DNA of 64,000 nt from Vibrio profundi (GCF_005281835.1 NZ_RZIS01000009.1:62001-126000), one strand, 5' to 3'; positions 17,659 through 28,500 are shown, counted from the first letter of the stretch. The notes: generated from the sequence alone by a model not told the origin. Numbers and translations are program-made.

Positions 17659-18444
17659 TTAGGTCTCTATCCCTAAGCCATTTCTTAGTGCAAATTGTAC
17701 TAACTCGGTGTGGTTGTCTAGGTCGAGTAAATCGAGCATACGATACTTGTGAGACTCTATGGTTCGTGGGCTGAGAAAGAGCTTCTCGGCACATTGTTTA
17801 GCCGTGTAACCTTGTGCCAACAGAGTCAGAACAGAACATTGCTTTTTTGAGAGCAATAAAAGCTTTTCTTCTTCATTAACGTTTTCGGTTTGGTCCTGTT
17901 TAAGATTACGAGTCATGGTCGAATGCTGCCAATAACATAGCCAAATATCGCAGAGCAATTTTAGCCTAGTCATATCTTCTTCTGATGGCGGCGTAACGTC
18001 TTGGTTAAACTGAGAGAAAGATAATGCGCCCCATGTTTGGCCAAACAACTCAAGCCGGATGATTCCATGCCAACAGGCGCCTTCTTCGCGCAAGGTCCTT
18101 AGCGTGTGGATCTTACTGTTCTCCATTTCTTCAGCCGTAAAGCTATACCAAGCTGTCTTAGAGCGTAAGAGCTTCATATAGTCTTGATAATTACCGGGTA
18201 GGAACAGTTGTTTATTTAAAAGAGGGATGCCATCGCGCGAAACAGAGACAGTCTTACCATCATTAAGCAAAATCATCGAATTAGGAAAAAGCGTTAGGCG
18301 GTCTAATTTAAACCAGTCGAGAGCCGATTTAGCAACTTGACGAAAGGTCTCGTCAAAGTGTTTGGGTTGGCAACTGATTAGAGTTGAGGACTGTTTAATA
18401 ACCAGTTGTTCGAACGATATATTGATGTTGTCTTGTGTCATCAA
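17659..18444 (-). CDS. LuxR-family transcriptional regulator
   Basis: A 261-residue protein with an N-terminal GAF-like sensing part (about residues 10-165) and a C-terminal LuxR-type helix-turn-helix (residues 195-255, with LLAQGYTAKQCAEKLFLSPR and TIESHKYRMLDLL). It is not the autoinducer-binding type, as judged from the N-terminal pattern. It sits between a DUF3187-like gene and a porin gene, both preceded by the same operator-like motif, so it may regulate both. No receiver domain is present, so it is not a classic two-component response regulator. The signal is unknown. Confidence 0.88.
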   Translation of the reverse strand: MMTQDNINISFEQLVIKQSSTLISCQPKHFDETFRQVAKSALDWFKLDRLTLFPNSMILLNDGKTVSVSRDGIPLLNKQLFLPGNYQDYMKLLRSKTAWYSFTAEEMENSKIHTLRTLREEGACWHGIIRLELFGQTWGALSFSQFNQDVTPPSEEDMTRLKLLCDIWLCYWQHSTMTRNLKQDQTENVNEEEKLLLLSKKQCSVLTLLAQGYTAKQCAEKLFLSPRTIESHKYRMLDLLDLDNHTELVQFALRNGLGIET

Positions 18445-18767
18445 TTAGAAGGCCTATTTGCTGAAAAGTCACATTGTTAAGCTAGCGTTAATAAGCGAGA
18501 TATGTCAATGAAATAGATAAAATACTGTGTTGTATCACTTTTATCTATGGACCCTAACAGTGATAACCATCAGGTTTATCAATTTCTGTTAAACGATACC
18601 TAGTAAGTATTATTTGTAGTGCCTCTTAGTTTTTTAATTATTAGTTTTGTAGATAAATGCAGTAATTTTGCGGTATTTACTGCAAATCAAACTCGTCAGA
18701 ATGGCCCCACATTCGAAATCGCACAAGCGATGAAGTAAATACAACCCTATAGGAAGTAGTGGCCATT
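18445..18767. other. Intergenic region between LuxR-type regulator and porin
   Basis: This 323-base A+T-rich spacer holds the divergent promoters. A candidate operator is listed separately at 18651-18684. I see no small gene or RNA here. Confidence 0.6.
18651..18684 (+). promoter_or_regulatory. Operator-like motif before the porin gene
   Basis: AGATAAATGCAGTAATTTT (18651-18669) is repeated before the DUF3187-like gene. TGCAGTAA (18658-18665) and TTACTGCA (18677-18684) form an 8-bp inverted repeat with an 11-base spacer. It lies about 85 bases before the porin start. Confidence 0.55.
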
Positions 18768-19772
18768 ATGAAAAAAACACTTTTAGCAGCACTAATCGCA
18801 TCAACTGCAACGTCAGCATTTGCGGTTCAAACCAGTTCTCAAAATAGTAAGCCTGCATTTGAGTTTGATCCAGTCCACAAAGACCAATTCTCAGTGTCAG
18901 GTTCATTTGGTGTTGGCGGTTACTACGATACTAAATCTAATGCGTTTTATGATGACTGGGCAACAGCCTTGACGGTTGCAGTGAGTTACCAAAACAACCG
19001 CGTATTAGGTTACTTTGAGACAGATCTTGAAGCTAACTGGACAACAGACGATAAGACTAACCCTTTTGATGTTGAAAGTGATTTTAATACTGATGTAGAC
19101 AAAGCATGGCTTGGTTTTGATACGGGTTATGGTATCGCTTCTTATGGCTGGGAGAATGATACAGCTCTAGATAAAGTTGATGGTGCTGGTGATATGACGT
19201 ACGAGTTTGGCGCTTCTGCTGGCGATGCATCTGATGCGTTTAACGTTGTCAAGTTTCAAGGTTCTACAGCGGGTGTAGCTTATGGGATCTCTTACTTTGA
19301 AACAGCAGATAAACACAGTGATGCTGATAAAGGTATTAACGGTTATTTAGGCTATGAGCATAAAGTATTCAATATCTATGCGGGTTATGAAGAACGTGAT
19401 GAAGCTGACTTTAGTGTGATTTCGCTTTCTGGTAATGCAAACGTTGGCTCTATTACGTTAGGTTTTAACTCTTGGATCGATGAAGGGAAAAATGACGAAG
19501 AAGTAAATACAACAGATTACAAAAACTCTGGTTACTACTTGTCTTCGGCATACTCATTAAATGACCAATTAATACTTGCAGCCGGCTATGGTTCGAATAC
19601 AACAGAAGAGAACAACAACGCCGACATAGATGTTAGCTATTACAATATTGCTGCGATGTATACGCTAAACGAGAGAGCTGATATGGGCATCGATATAAAA
19701 CGTGATATCGATGTTGAATCTGGTAGTGATGAAGAAACCTACGTCTTTGCGTCTGCTTACTACTATTTCTAA
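18768..19772 (+). CDS. Gram-negative porin
   Basis: A 334-residue general or sugar-specific outer-membrane porin: a signal peptide (residues 1-20, ending SAFA), alternating beta strands throughout, and the C-terminal aromatic strand ending ASAYYYF, the Phe needed for Bam-dependent assembly. An AGGAAG lies 11 bases before ATG 18768; the in-frame GTG at 18759 is too close to it. It lies near chbF/chbG but its sequence does not let me call it a chitoporin. Expression is probably controlled through the shared motif upstream. Confidence 0.88.
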   Translation: MKKTLLAALIASTATSAFAVQTSSQNSKPAFEFDPVHKDQFSVSGSFGVGGYYDTKSNAFYDDWATALTVAVSYQNNRVLGYFETDLEANWTTDDKTNPFDVESDFNTDVDKAWLGFDTGYGIASYGWENDTALDKVDGAGDMTYEFGASAGDASDAFNVVKFQGSTAGVAYGISYFETADKHSDADKGINGYLGYEHKVFNIYAGYEERDEADFSVISLSGNANVGSITLGFNSWIDEGKNDEEVNTTDYKNSGYYLSSAYSLNDQLILAAGYGSNTTEENNNADIDVSYYNIAAMYTLNERADMGIDIKRDIDVESGSDEETYVFASAYYYF

Positions 19773-19784
19773 CACGTAACAAAT

Positions 19785-19820
19785 AGCCAGCAGGTAATGC
19801 TTGCTGGCTCATTCTCCTTT
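19785..19820 (+). terminator. Weak terminator-like hairpin after the porin
   Basis: AGCCAGCA (19785-19792) pairs with TGCTGGCT around a 9-base loop, followed by a loose T-rich tract. A second, stronger hairpin follows. Confidence 0.5.
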
Positions 19821-19860
19821 TTCATGCTACCTAAGAATCGTCCACTGAATATTAGGTTTT

Positions 19861-19893
19861 GCCACACTTTTTAATCTCGAGTGTGGCTTTTTT
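19861..19893 (+). terminator. Rho-independent terminator
   Basis: GCCACACT (19861-19868) pairs with AGTGTGGC (19880-19887), followed by six T residues. It ends transcription from the porin before the small gene at 19914. Confidence 0.85.
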
Positions 19894-19913
19894 CATTCTA
19901 TTTCGGAGTTACC

Positions 19914-20195
19914 ATGATTGTCGATATTATCGCCAAAGGAAGTATCTATGGAAACGAAGTAACTTTCCGTTGCGAGCCAAACCGAGAGGGGTTATATGAG
20001 CTTGCGAGAATTACGGGAAGGAAAGCGGGAAGTAGGCCACAACATCAATGCAATAAAGTATTTGTTGAAACCAAAGAGCAAGCACTAGAAATGTTAAAAA
20101 CTAACGATTATTACATTGCGCTTACTGCTCGTTATTCAGGAATCCACCGTAAGTCTTTACGACCTTTGAATTCTTGTTCTGTGCTTAAGCGTTGA
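19914..20195 (+). CDS. Small protein of unknown function
   Basis: A 93-residue protein I do not recognise. It has no signal peptide or membrane helix; it is basic at the C terminus and looks like a compact cytoplasmic domain (MIVDIIAKGSIYGNEVTF...). The start ATG 19914 has CGGAG about 6 bases upstream and lies just after the porin terminator, whereas the longer open frame would begin inside that hairpin. Downstream there is a clear terminator, which supports an independent small transcription unit. Confidence 0.65.
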   Translation: MIVDIIAKGSIYGNEVTFRCEPNREGLYELARITGRKAGSRPQHQCNKVFVETKEQALEMLKTNDYYIALTARYSGIHRKSLRPLNSCSVLKR

Positions 20196-20255
20196 TCTCT
20201 TCAAGGCGTGAATCAAATATATAAAAAAGTGGCGATTTAGCATTCAAACAACAAA

Positions 20256-20290
20256 GAGAATTAACGAAGGCTAACGTTAATTCTCTTTTC
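20256..20290. terminator. Rho-independent terminator between convergent genes
   Basis: GAGAATTAACG (20256-20266) pairs perfectly with CGTTAATTCTC (20275-20285), followed by TTTTC. It lies between the small gene at 19914 and the metallo-beta-lactamase-fold gene and can act for the former; the A-rich other side may serve the latter. Confidence 0.85.
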
Positions 20291-20315
20291 TCTATCTAGC
20301 ATTAGTTTGTTTTAA

Positions 20316-21209
20316 TTACTGTGGTTCAGGTCTCCATGGGTATGGACCCATCCACATATCCAACATTACTCTAAGTGCGTTCATGGTTAGCCAGTCGTCA
20401 TAACCAGCCCAATCTTGGTACTTCTCTAATTTAATGTTTCCAGGAATATCTTCAAATGCGGTGCCTTTGTTGAACTCTGCGATTACTGCTACTTGTAAAT
20501 CTTCAATATATTCGCGAGTTAACGTCACATCTTTCATGCTTCCAAACGTAGTTTCGGCATGTGAGTGAGAGAAAATAGCGGTTTCGAATGACATAGTTTC
20601 GACTTGGCTTAATACCTTTTTCCATTCACCGATATTGAAATCTGGAACAATAGTAAACATCACTCTATTTGGTGTCACGATGTCTGCTATGTAGGTTACT
20701 TTTTCTTTTGGCAGGATAGATATTGTCATCCCCAAACCATGACTCATACCTACATAGTGAAGTTCGATGGTCGTATCACCTACGATTAGATCTTTGCGCT
20801 TACCCGTCCATACTTCATCTGGCAAAGCTAGATCTGGATGCGGGTTGGCTTTCATCCAGTCGTATGCTTCTTTGTGCGCGATAATTGTTGCGCCTTGGTC
20901 ACGAAATACTTGTCCGCCACCCGCATGATCCCAGTGGTTATGGCTTTGAACGACATAGCGAACAGGTTGGTCAGTCACATTCTTAATCGCCTGTAACATG
21001 CCTTTGGAGTGCGTCGAATTTGCAGAGTCAAATACCACAACACCTTGATTTGTTACGACGAACATAGAGTTAAATCCATGTCCTGGTCCGTATTTGTACA
21101 CGCCTTCGGCGGCTTTCCAAACGGACTCTTGAGCAGAAGCATTCTTGGTTATCATTAAAGCGGCAAGTACGATGCCAGCCATCATGGTTATAGACTTTCG
21201 AATAGACAT
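20316..21209 (-). CDS. Exported metallo-beta-lactamase-fold hydrolase
   Basis: A 297-residue periplasmic protein with a signal peptide (residues 1-26, ending ASA) and the MBL motif HNHWDHAGG (about residues 90-98). Further metal ligands are plausible at the GMSHG segment and in TYIADIV and FSHSHAE. Such proteins include lactonases, glyoxalase-like enzymes and others; the substrate is not clear and real beta-lactamase activity is not implied. It is divergent from a LysR gene, which probably regulates it. Confidence 0.85.
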   Translation of the reverse strand: MSIRKSITMMAGIVLAALMITKNASAQESVWKAAEGVYKYGPGHGFNSMFVVTNQGVVVFDSANSTHSKGMLQAIKNVTDQPVRYVVQSHNHWDHAGGGQVFRDQGATIIAHKEAYDWMKANPHPDLALPDEVWTGKRKDLIVGDTTIELHYVGMSHGLGMTISILPKEKVTYIADIVTPNRVMFTIVPDFNIGEWKKVLSQVETMSFETAIFSHSHAETTFGSMKDVTLTREYIEDLQVAVIAEFNKGTAFEDIPGNIKLEKYQDWAGYDDWLTMNALRVMLDMWMGPYPWRPEPQ

Positions 21210-21290
21210 AAATAATCCTCATTCCTTGGTTAAATCGAGACTCATTTGTTGGTTGAGTGCGGTTAGGAATAAGTTTGACAGTTCTGATTA

Positions 21291-21311
21291 CATTTACTAG
21301 ATGGGTAAATG
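21291..21311. promoter_or_regulatory. Inverted repeat in the MBL/LysR divergent promoter
   Basis: CATTTAC (21291-21297) and GTAAATG (21305-21311) form a 7-7-7 inverted repeat between the MBL-fold gene and the LysR gene, 36 bases before the LysR start. It fits the T-N11-A form of LysR operators, which is why I list it; binding is inferred. Confidence 0.45.
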
Positions 21312-21347
21312 GAACTACACTGTTCTCAAAAAGTGAACGGTGACAGT

Positions 21348-22259
21348 ATGGATGAATTAAAGCGAGTTGGTGTGTTTACTAAAGTCGTTCAAGCTCAAAG
21401 TTTTTCTGAAGCTGCAAGGCGATTGGGCGTAGCTAAATCTGCCGTCAGCAAACAAATAAGTTTACTTGAAGAAGAAGTCGGCGTTCGATTATTGAATCGC
21501 TCGACAAGAAAGTTAAGTCTTACTGAGGCAGGCGAAATTTACTATCGACATTGCGAGCAGATCGTCAATCGAGCTGATATTGCACTCAATGAACTTAGAC
21601 AATACCAAAATCAGCCCACGGGCACGATAAGAGTATCAAGTCCTATTCCTTTTGGCCGAGCGCTTTTGATCCCGGTTATTAAAGAGCTACGCGAGCTATA
21701 CCCTCTGTTGAAGGTGGAGCTTGTGCTGAGCGATAAAGTCGTGAACTTAGTTGAAGAAGGGATCGATTTGGTGGTGAGAGTCGGAAAACTGCAAGATTCG
21801 ACGCTCATTGCGAAAAAACTCTGTGATACACCAACAGTAGTATTCGCTTCACCTGAATACATTGCTCGAAATGGCACGCCTAGCACCCCACAACAACTTG
21901 CTGATCATCAGTGGATCACTTTGTCTATTTTGTCTGCACCGATCGTTGGGCCGTTTAGGCATAAGACTTCACAAGAAGAAGCAACCCATACAGTAAATAG
22001 CCACTTAAAGATCAATTCTGTGGATGCTGTAATCGATGCTGCTGTACAAGGGCTGGGCATTACGGCCATGGTTAAAACAACGGTTCATGAGCATTTGCAA
22101 GCTGGACGCCTGGTTCCTGTGTTAGAGGGTTATCAGCTTGAACCGCGGGGTGTGTATGCCTTGTATCCTCATCGCGAATTTCTTCCGCCAAAAGTAAGAA
22201 TATTCATGAGCTTTCTCGAAAAGCATTGTGCAAATGCCAGTTGGAGTTTGCCTCGATAG
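21348..22259 (+). CDS. LysR-type transcriptional regulator
   Basis: A 303-residue LysR regulator. The helix-turn-helix is in SFSEAARRLGVAKSAVSKQI and the LLEEEVGVRLLNRSTRKLSL stretch, followed by the effector domain ending near LYPHREFLPPKVRIFMSFLE. ATG 21348 gives the standard N terminus (MDELKRVGVFTKV); the ATG at 21309 would add 13 non-family residues and overlap the inverted repeat. It is divergent from the MBL-fold gene and likely regulates it. It belongs to the same CrgA-like group as the LysR at 8792. Confidence 0.92.
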   Translation: MDELKRVGVFTKVVQAQSFSEAARRLGVAKSAVSKQISLLEEEVGVRLLNRSTRKLSLTEAGEIYYRHCEQIVNRADIALNELRQYQNQPTGTIRVSSPIPFGRALLIPVIKELRELYPLLKVELVLSDKVVNLVEEGIDLVVRVGKLQDSTLIAKKLCDTPTVVFASPEYIARNGTPSTPQQLADHQWITLSILSAPIVGPFRHKTSQEEATHTVNSHLKINSVDAVIDAAVQGLGITAMVKTTVHEHLQAGRLVPVLEGYQLEPRGVYALYPHREFLPPKVRIFMSFLEKHCANASWSLPR

Positions 22260-22390
22260 TGTCACCTTTATTCCTGTCGTTCTAGTATCACAGTCGATAG
22301 TTTTTCGCGCTATCGGCTCGCCTAACATTGTACTCATACATACTTTAACTGTGAGTATTCGACTCTTTTCCTTGTCCCGCCTCTTATTGA

Positions 22391-22405
22391 TTCTCAAAAT
22401 GAAAA
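22391..22405 (+). promoter_or_regulatory. Candidate SypG-binding (syp enhancer-like) site before the adhesin
   Basis: TTCTCAAAATGAAAA matches, to the extent I recall it, the V. fischeri SypG recognition core TTCTCA-N3-TG. The same core occurs before sypA in this window. Its centre is about 90 bases upstream of the -12 element of the sigma54-type promoter at 22475-22490, the same distance as in the sypI promoter here. Confidence 0.5.
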
Positions 22406-22474
22406 ACTTCTTTCTAACGTTAACGGTTTTGTAGAAATAAGTTTCAAGTTAATGAATTTACTAACTATTTTTAG

Positions 22475-22490
22475 GGGTATGTTTTTTGCT
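22475..22490 (+). promoter_or_regulatory. Sigma54-type promoter for the adhesin gene
   Basis: GGGTATGTTTTTTGCT holds GG and GC separated by exactly 10 bases, with a good TTGCT -12 element and a weaker -24 element (GGTAT instead of GGCAC). It would place the transcript start near 22501, about 67 bases before the ATG. Confidence 0.45.
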
Positions 22491-22567
22491 TCGTTCCAAC
22501 TTCCTAGCCTTGTTTCAAAATAGATTCGAGTTGAGGCCAATACGTCCCAGCTAAAAAGGAAGTCACT

Positions 22568-25500
22568 ATGAATACGCCGATTCAGTTGCCAGCAGGATTA
22601 CAGATAGCAATTACTCCAACAGGAGAGGTTAAGTTTTTAAGGGAGGGAGAATATCCTGAGGCTGGTGATATCGTCATAGCAAGTGATGATTATGATGTAT
22701 TGGAAAAGATTGGAATTGTAATAGAGCCATCTAGTGAGCAATCTTCCCCCCTTGAAGATTTAGATGGTCTATTGGCCCTTTTGGAACAAGGCTTGGATCC
22801 CACTGCTCTAGAGGAGCTAGCACCAGCAGCGAACACCGTCAGTGGCAGCGGTTTGACTAGTATCGAGACCATTGAACGTGATGCGAAAGAAACACTCGCA
22901 AACACCTTATTTGAAACGAATGGAAACTCACAGGCATTTGAAAGTGAAGATCTGTCTTTATTTGATGATCTTATCTATCAAAATACCAATGCTTCGCCAA
23001 TTGTATTCGATGAAACCAGAACGTTTACTGAAGAATCGGGTGCAAGTTTACTATCCGTTACTCCACCATTTGATTCAGATGATGCTTCGTTAATCATCAC
23101 AATCACAGAACTCCCATCTTTAGGGCTGATTAGTCATTTAGACGGTACGCCGATAGAAGTAGGCGATAGGTTGACATTAACTCAATTGAACGAGCTATGT
23201 TTCCACGCACCAGAGGATTGTGAAGACGGGGAAATCGCAGGTGTACTAAGTTACAACGTTGATGATGGCTCTGGCGCAAGTAATAGTGTGCAGCAAGCTA
23301 GCGTACAAATCCTATTAGAGTCGGTAAACGATGCCCCTATAGCGTTTAATGATGAAGGAACGCTTCAAGAAAACCAAGTACTAATCTCAACATTGCCTGC
23401 CTCAACGGATGTGGATGGCACCATCGCAAGTTATCAATTGGCTCAAGCTCCGGAAAGCGGAACGGTAGTGGTTGCTAATGATGGTTCATACAGTTTTGAT
23501 GCAACAAGTGACTTCGACTATCTAGCCGAGGGGGAGCAAACACAAGTTACCTTTACTTATTTAACGGTCGATAACGAAGGGCTAGAGAGTGAAGAGCAAA
23601 CAGTGACAATCACTGTCTTAGGCACTAACGACGCCGCAATTATCGCTGGGACAGATACAGGTGACGTAACAGAAGATACCGATGACCCTCAAATAAGTAC
23701 TACGGGTCAATTAACGGTTTTTGACGTTGATGGTGAATCAGAGCAGATTATCGATAGTGACAATGTCACAACGTCTTTAGACAATTTAGGTAGCTTAGTG
23801 ATTGGGGCGAATGGTGCCTGGGAATACACCGTTCAAGATTCATTGATCCAATACTTAGGTGAAGGGGAGACTAAACAAGAAGAGTTCACGGTTTACTCTA
23901 TTGATGGAACAGAACATGTGATTCTTGTAACGATCACCGGGGTTAATGATAGCGCTGAAATATCGGGTGATGTGATAGATCAAGTCATCGAAGACGATGA
24001 TAGCCCAACTCTTGTCACCAATGGTCAGCTGGTGGTTCAAGACATAGATGGTCATGATGAAGAGGCTTTTATACCAAGTACTTTGAGCGCTCCTGAAGGC
24101 GCAATTGGGCAAATGACTATCGACGATAATGGGGAGTGGGAATTTGCACTCGACAATGACTTGATTCAGTACCTTAAAGACGGTGAAACCATCACTCAAG
24201 TTTACAGCGTGGAAAGTAACGATGGTACAGAGCAGTCAATCTCGATACAAATTATCGGTACAAACGATAGTGCAATCATAACTGGCGATGCCAATGGGGA
24301 AGTTGTCGAAGATGAATCCATTATTCTCACAGACACGGGATCATTGAGGCTGTCAGATATTGACGGTGAAGAAGAGGAAGCCTTCGACCCAGGTTCAGTT
24401 ACCCCTAGCGTTGGTGCGCTTGGCTCACTTACTATTGATGAAGATGGCGATTGGGTTTATCAAGTCGAAAACAGTGATGTGCAGTATCTCGGTGAGGGCG
24501 ACACTAAAGTCGAAACTTTTACCGTCGAATCACTTGATGGCACTGAACATGTCATCACGATAACGTTGACTGGTGTCAACGATAGTGCGGTGATCACGGG
24601 CCAAGCAACTGGCGCAGTGACCGAAGATGACGCAGTTACCACGCTTACGGATTCAGGTGTGCTCAATGTCAGTGATGATGATCAAAACCAAGCCGAGTTT
24701 GATATCGATAGTGTGGTGGCATCAGCGGACACGTTAGGAGCTTTAACCATTGATGAGAATGGTAACTGGCAATACTCAGTTGCTAACACTTCGGTTCAAT
24801 ATCTTGGAGAAAACGAAACCAAGCTAGAAACCTTTACCGTTGAGACACAGGATGGTACTCAGCACACCATCGAAGTAACCATTTCGGGTATCAACGATAG
24901 CGCGGTAATTACCGGAGAAGCGGTTGGTGCAGTTACAGAGTCTGCAAGCGAAACTACATTAACTGACAGTGGCACACTGACCGCGAGCGATGCCGATCAA
25001 AACCAATCTCAGTTTGATACCAGCAGTGTCACGCCATCTGCTGGTGCGCTAGGTGTGTTGAGCATCAATGAAGCGGGCGAGTGGCAGTACAGTATTGACA
25101 ATGACTTGGTGCAGTATTTAGGCGACGGTGATACCAAAGTTGAGTCGTTTACCGTTTCTAGCCTTGATGGCACCGAGCACACCATTGAAGTCACCATCAC
25201 CGGAATTAATAACTCAGCAACCATTAGTGGCGAAGCAACAGGCGGAGTCGTTGAAGGCAGTGGCGGGGTAACTTTAACCGAGATTGGCACTCTGAGCGTG
25301 ACCGATGTTGACCAAGCTGAATCTAAGTTTGATGTTAATAGTGTAGTGACCCCTGTCGGGGCTTTGGGCTCTCTGACTATCGATGAAAATGGCAATTGGC
25401 AATATGATGTTCTCGATTCAGCCGTTCAGTATTTGGGGGAAGATGAGACTAAAACAGAAGCATTTACCATCGCGAGTGTGGATGGAACTGAACATACAGT

Positions 25501-28500
25501 CATCATTACAATTACGGGCGTTAATGGTTCAGCTGTCATATCAGGTGATGCACAAGGCGCGGTACTCGAAGATAGTCACTCCACCACATTAACAGACTCT
25601 GGCAGCCTATTGATTGACGATGAAGACCAAGGTGAATCCAAGTTTGACAGCAATAGCGTTGTCGCTGAAGCCGGTGTGTTGGGTAATTTAATTATTGATG
25701 AAGGCGGCAATTGGGATTACCAAGTCGATAATTCAGAGGTGCAATACCTAGGTGAAAACGAGACGAAACTGGAAAGCTTCACCGTTTCAAGTTTAGACGG
25801 CACCACCCACACTATCGAAGTAACGATAACAGGCATCAACGACCAAGCCGCCATTACTGGTGATGATGTAGGCTCACTGATTGAAGATGAATCATTGGTG
25901 ACACTGGAAGAAAAAGGTTCACTACGAGTCTTAGATACCGACCAAAACCAATCCGAATTTAACACTGATCCAAATTCAATTGTTGCCAGTGTTGATGCGC
26001 TTGGCTCACTTACTATTGATGAAGATGGCGATTGGGTTTACCAAGTCGATAACAATGATGTGCAGTATCTCGGTGAGGGCGACACTAAAGTCGAAACTTT
26101 TACTGTCGAATCGCTTGATGGTACTGAGCATGTCATCACGATCACATTGACTGGCGTGAACGATAGTGCGGTGATCACGGGCGAAGCAACTGGTGCTGTG
26201 ATAGAAGATGACGCAGTCACCACGCTTACGGATTCAGGTGTGCTTAATGTCAGCGATAACGATCAAAACCAAGCCGAGTTTGATATCGATAGTGTGGTGG
26301 CATCGGCGGACGCGTTAGGCACTCTAACCATTGATGAGAATGGTAACTGGCAATACTTTGTGGTTAACGCTGCGGTTCAATACCTTGGAGAAAACGAAAC
26401 CAAGCTAGAAACCTTTACCGTTGAGACACAGGATGGTACTCAGCACACCACCGAAGTAACCATTTCGGGTATCAACGATAGCGCGGTAATTACCGGAGAA
26501 GCGGTTGGTGCAGTTACAGAGTCTGCAAGCGAAACTACATTAACTGACAGTGGCACACTGACCGCGAGCGATGCCGATCAAAACCAATCTCAGTTTGATA
26601 CCAGCAGTGTCACGCCATCTGCTGGTGCGCTAGGCGTTTTGAGCATCAATGAAGCGGGCGAGTGGCAGTACAGTGTTGAGAATGATTTGGTGCAGTATTT
26701 AGGCGACGGTGATACCAAAGTTGAATCGTTTATCGTTGCAAGTCTTGACGGCACCGAGCACACCATTGAAGTCACCATCACCGGAATTAATAATTCGGCA
26801 ACCATTAGCGGCGAAGTAACAGGCGGAGTCGTTGAAGGCAGTGGCGGGGTAACTTTAAGTGAGACTGGTACACTGAGCGTGACCGATGTCGACCAAGCTG
26901 AATCTAGGTTTGATGTTAATAGTGTAGTCGCGCCGCTTGGAGCACTGGGAATTCTGACCATCGATGAAAATGGCAACTGGCAATATGACGTTCTCGATTC
27001 AGTCGTTCAGTATTTGGGGGAAGATGAAACTAAAATAGAAGCATTTACCATCGCGAGTCTGGATGGAACAAAACATACAGTTATCATTACCATTACAGGC
27101 GTTAATGGCTCAGCTGTTATATCAGGTGATGCACTAGGCGCGGTACTCGAAGACAGTCACGCCACTATATTGACAGACTCTGGCAGCCTATCGATTGACG
27201 ATGAAGACCAAGGTGAATCCAAGTTCGACACCGATAGCGTAGTGGCTGCGCCTGATGTGTTGGGCAGTTTAACTATTGATGAAGACGGCAATTGGGATTA
27301 CCAAGTCGACAATTCAGAGGTGCAATACCTAGGTGAAAACGAGACGAAACTGGAAGGCTTCACCGTTTCAAGTTTAGACGGCACCACCCATTCTATTGAA
27401 GTGACGATAACAGGCATCAACGACAAAGCGGTCATTACTGGTGATGGTGTAGGCTCGCTGATTGAAGATGAATTATTGGTGACACTGGAAGAAACAGGTT
27501 CATTACGAGTCTTAGATACCGACCAAAATCAATCCGAATTTAACATAGACCCAAATTCAATTGTTGCCAGTGTTGATGCGCTTGGCTCACTCACTATTGA
27601 TGAAGATGGCGATTGGGTTTACCAAGTCGATAACAATGATGTGCAGTATCTCGGTGAGGGCGAAACTAAAGTCGAAACTTTTACCGTCGAATCACTTGAT
27701 GGCACTGAACATACAGTCACGATCACGTTGACTGGCGTGAACGATAGTGCGGTGATCACGGGTAAAGCAACTGGTGCTGTGGTAGAAGATGACGCAGTTA
27801 CCACGCTTACGGATTCAGGTGTGCTCAATGTCAGCGATGACGATCAAAACCAAGCCGAGTTTGATATCGATAGTGTGGTGGCATCAGCGGACACGTTAGG
27901 TGCTTTAACCATTGATGAGAATGGTAACTGGCAATACTCAGTTGCTAACACTTCGGTTCAATATCTTGGAGAAAACGAAACCAAGCTAGAAACCTTTACC
28001 GTTGAGACACTGGATGGTACTCAGCAAACCATCGAAGTGACCATTTCGGGTATCAACGATAACGCGGTAATTACCGGAGATGTGGTTGGTGCAGTTACCG
28101 AGTCTGCAAGCGAAACAACATTAACTGATAATGGCACGCTAACCGCGAGCGATGCCGATCAAAATCAATCTCAGTTTGATACTAACAGTGTCACGCCATC
28201 TGCTGGTGCGTTAGGTGTGTTGAGCATCAATGAAGCGGGCGAGTGGCAGTACAGTGTTGAGAATGGCTTGGTGCAGTATTTAGGCGACGGTGAGACCAAA
28301 GTTGAGTCGTTTACCGTTGCAAGCCTTGATGGCACAGAGCACACCATTGAAGTCACCATCACCGGAATTAATAATTCGGCAACCATTAGCGGCGAAGTAA
28401 CAGGCGGAGTCGTTGAAGGCAGTGGCGGGGTAACTTTAAGTGAGACTGGCACACTGAGCGTGACCGATGTCGACCAAGATGAATCTAGGTTTGATGTTAA

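Larger units (their letters stand above)
22260..22567. other. Long regulatory leader before the giant adhesin gene
   Basis: This 308-base spacer carries a hairpin (CGATAG at 22295-22300 with CTATCG at 22310-22315) just after the LysR stop, then a candidate SypG site and a sigma54-type promoter, listed separately. No small gene is supported. Confidence 0.6.

Noticed and set aside
20316-21209. Antibiotic-resistance beta-lactamase
   Set aside because: Only the general MBL metal motif is present; the family contains many unrelated hydrolases and nothing here indicates beta-lactam hydrolysis.
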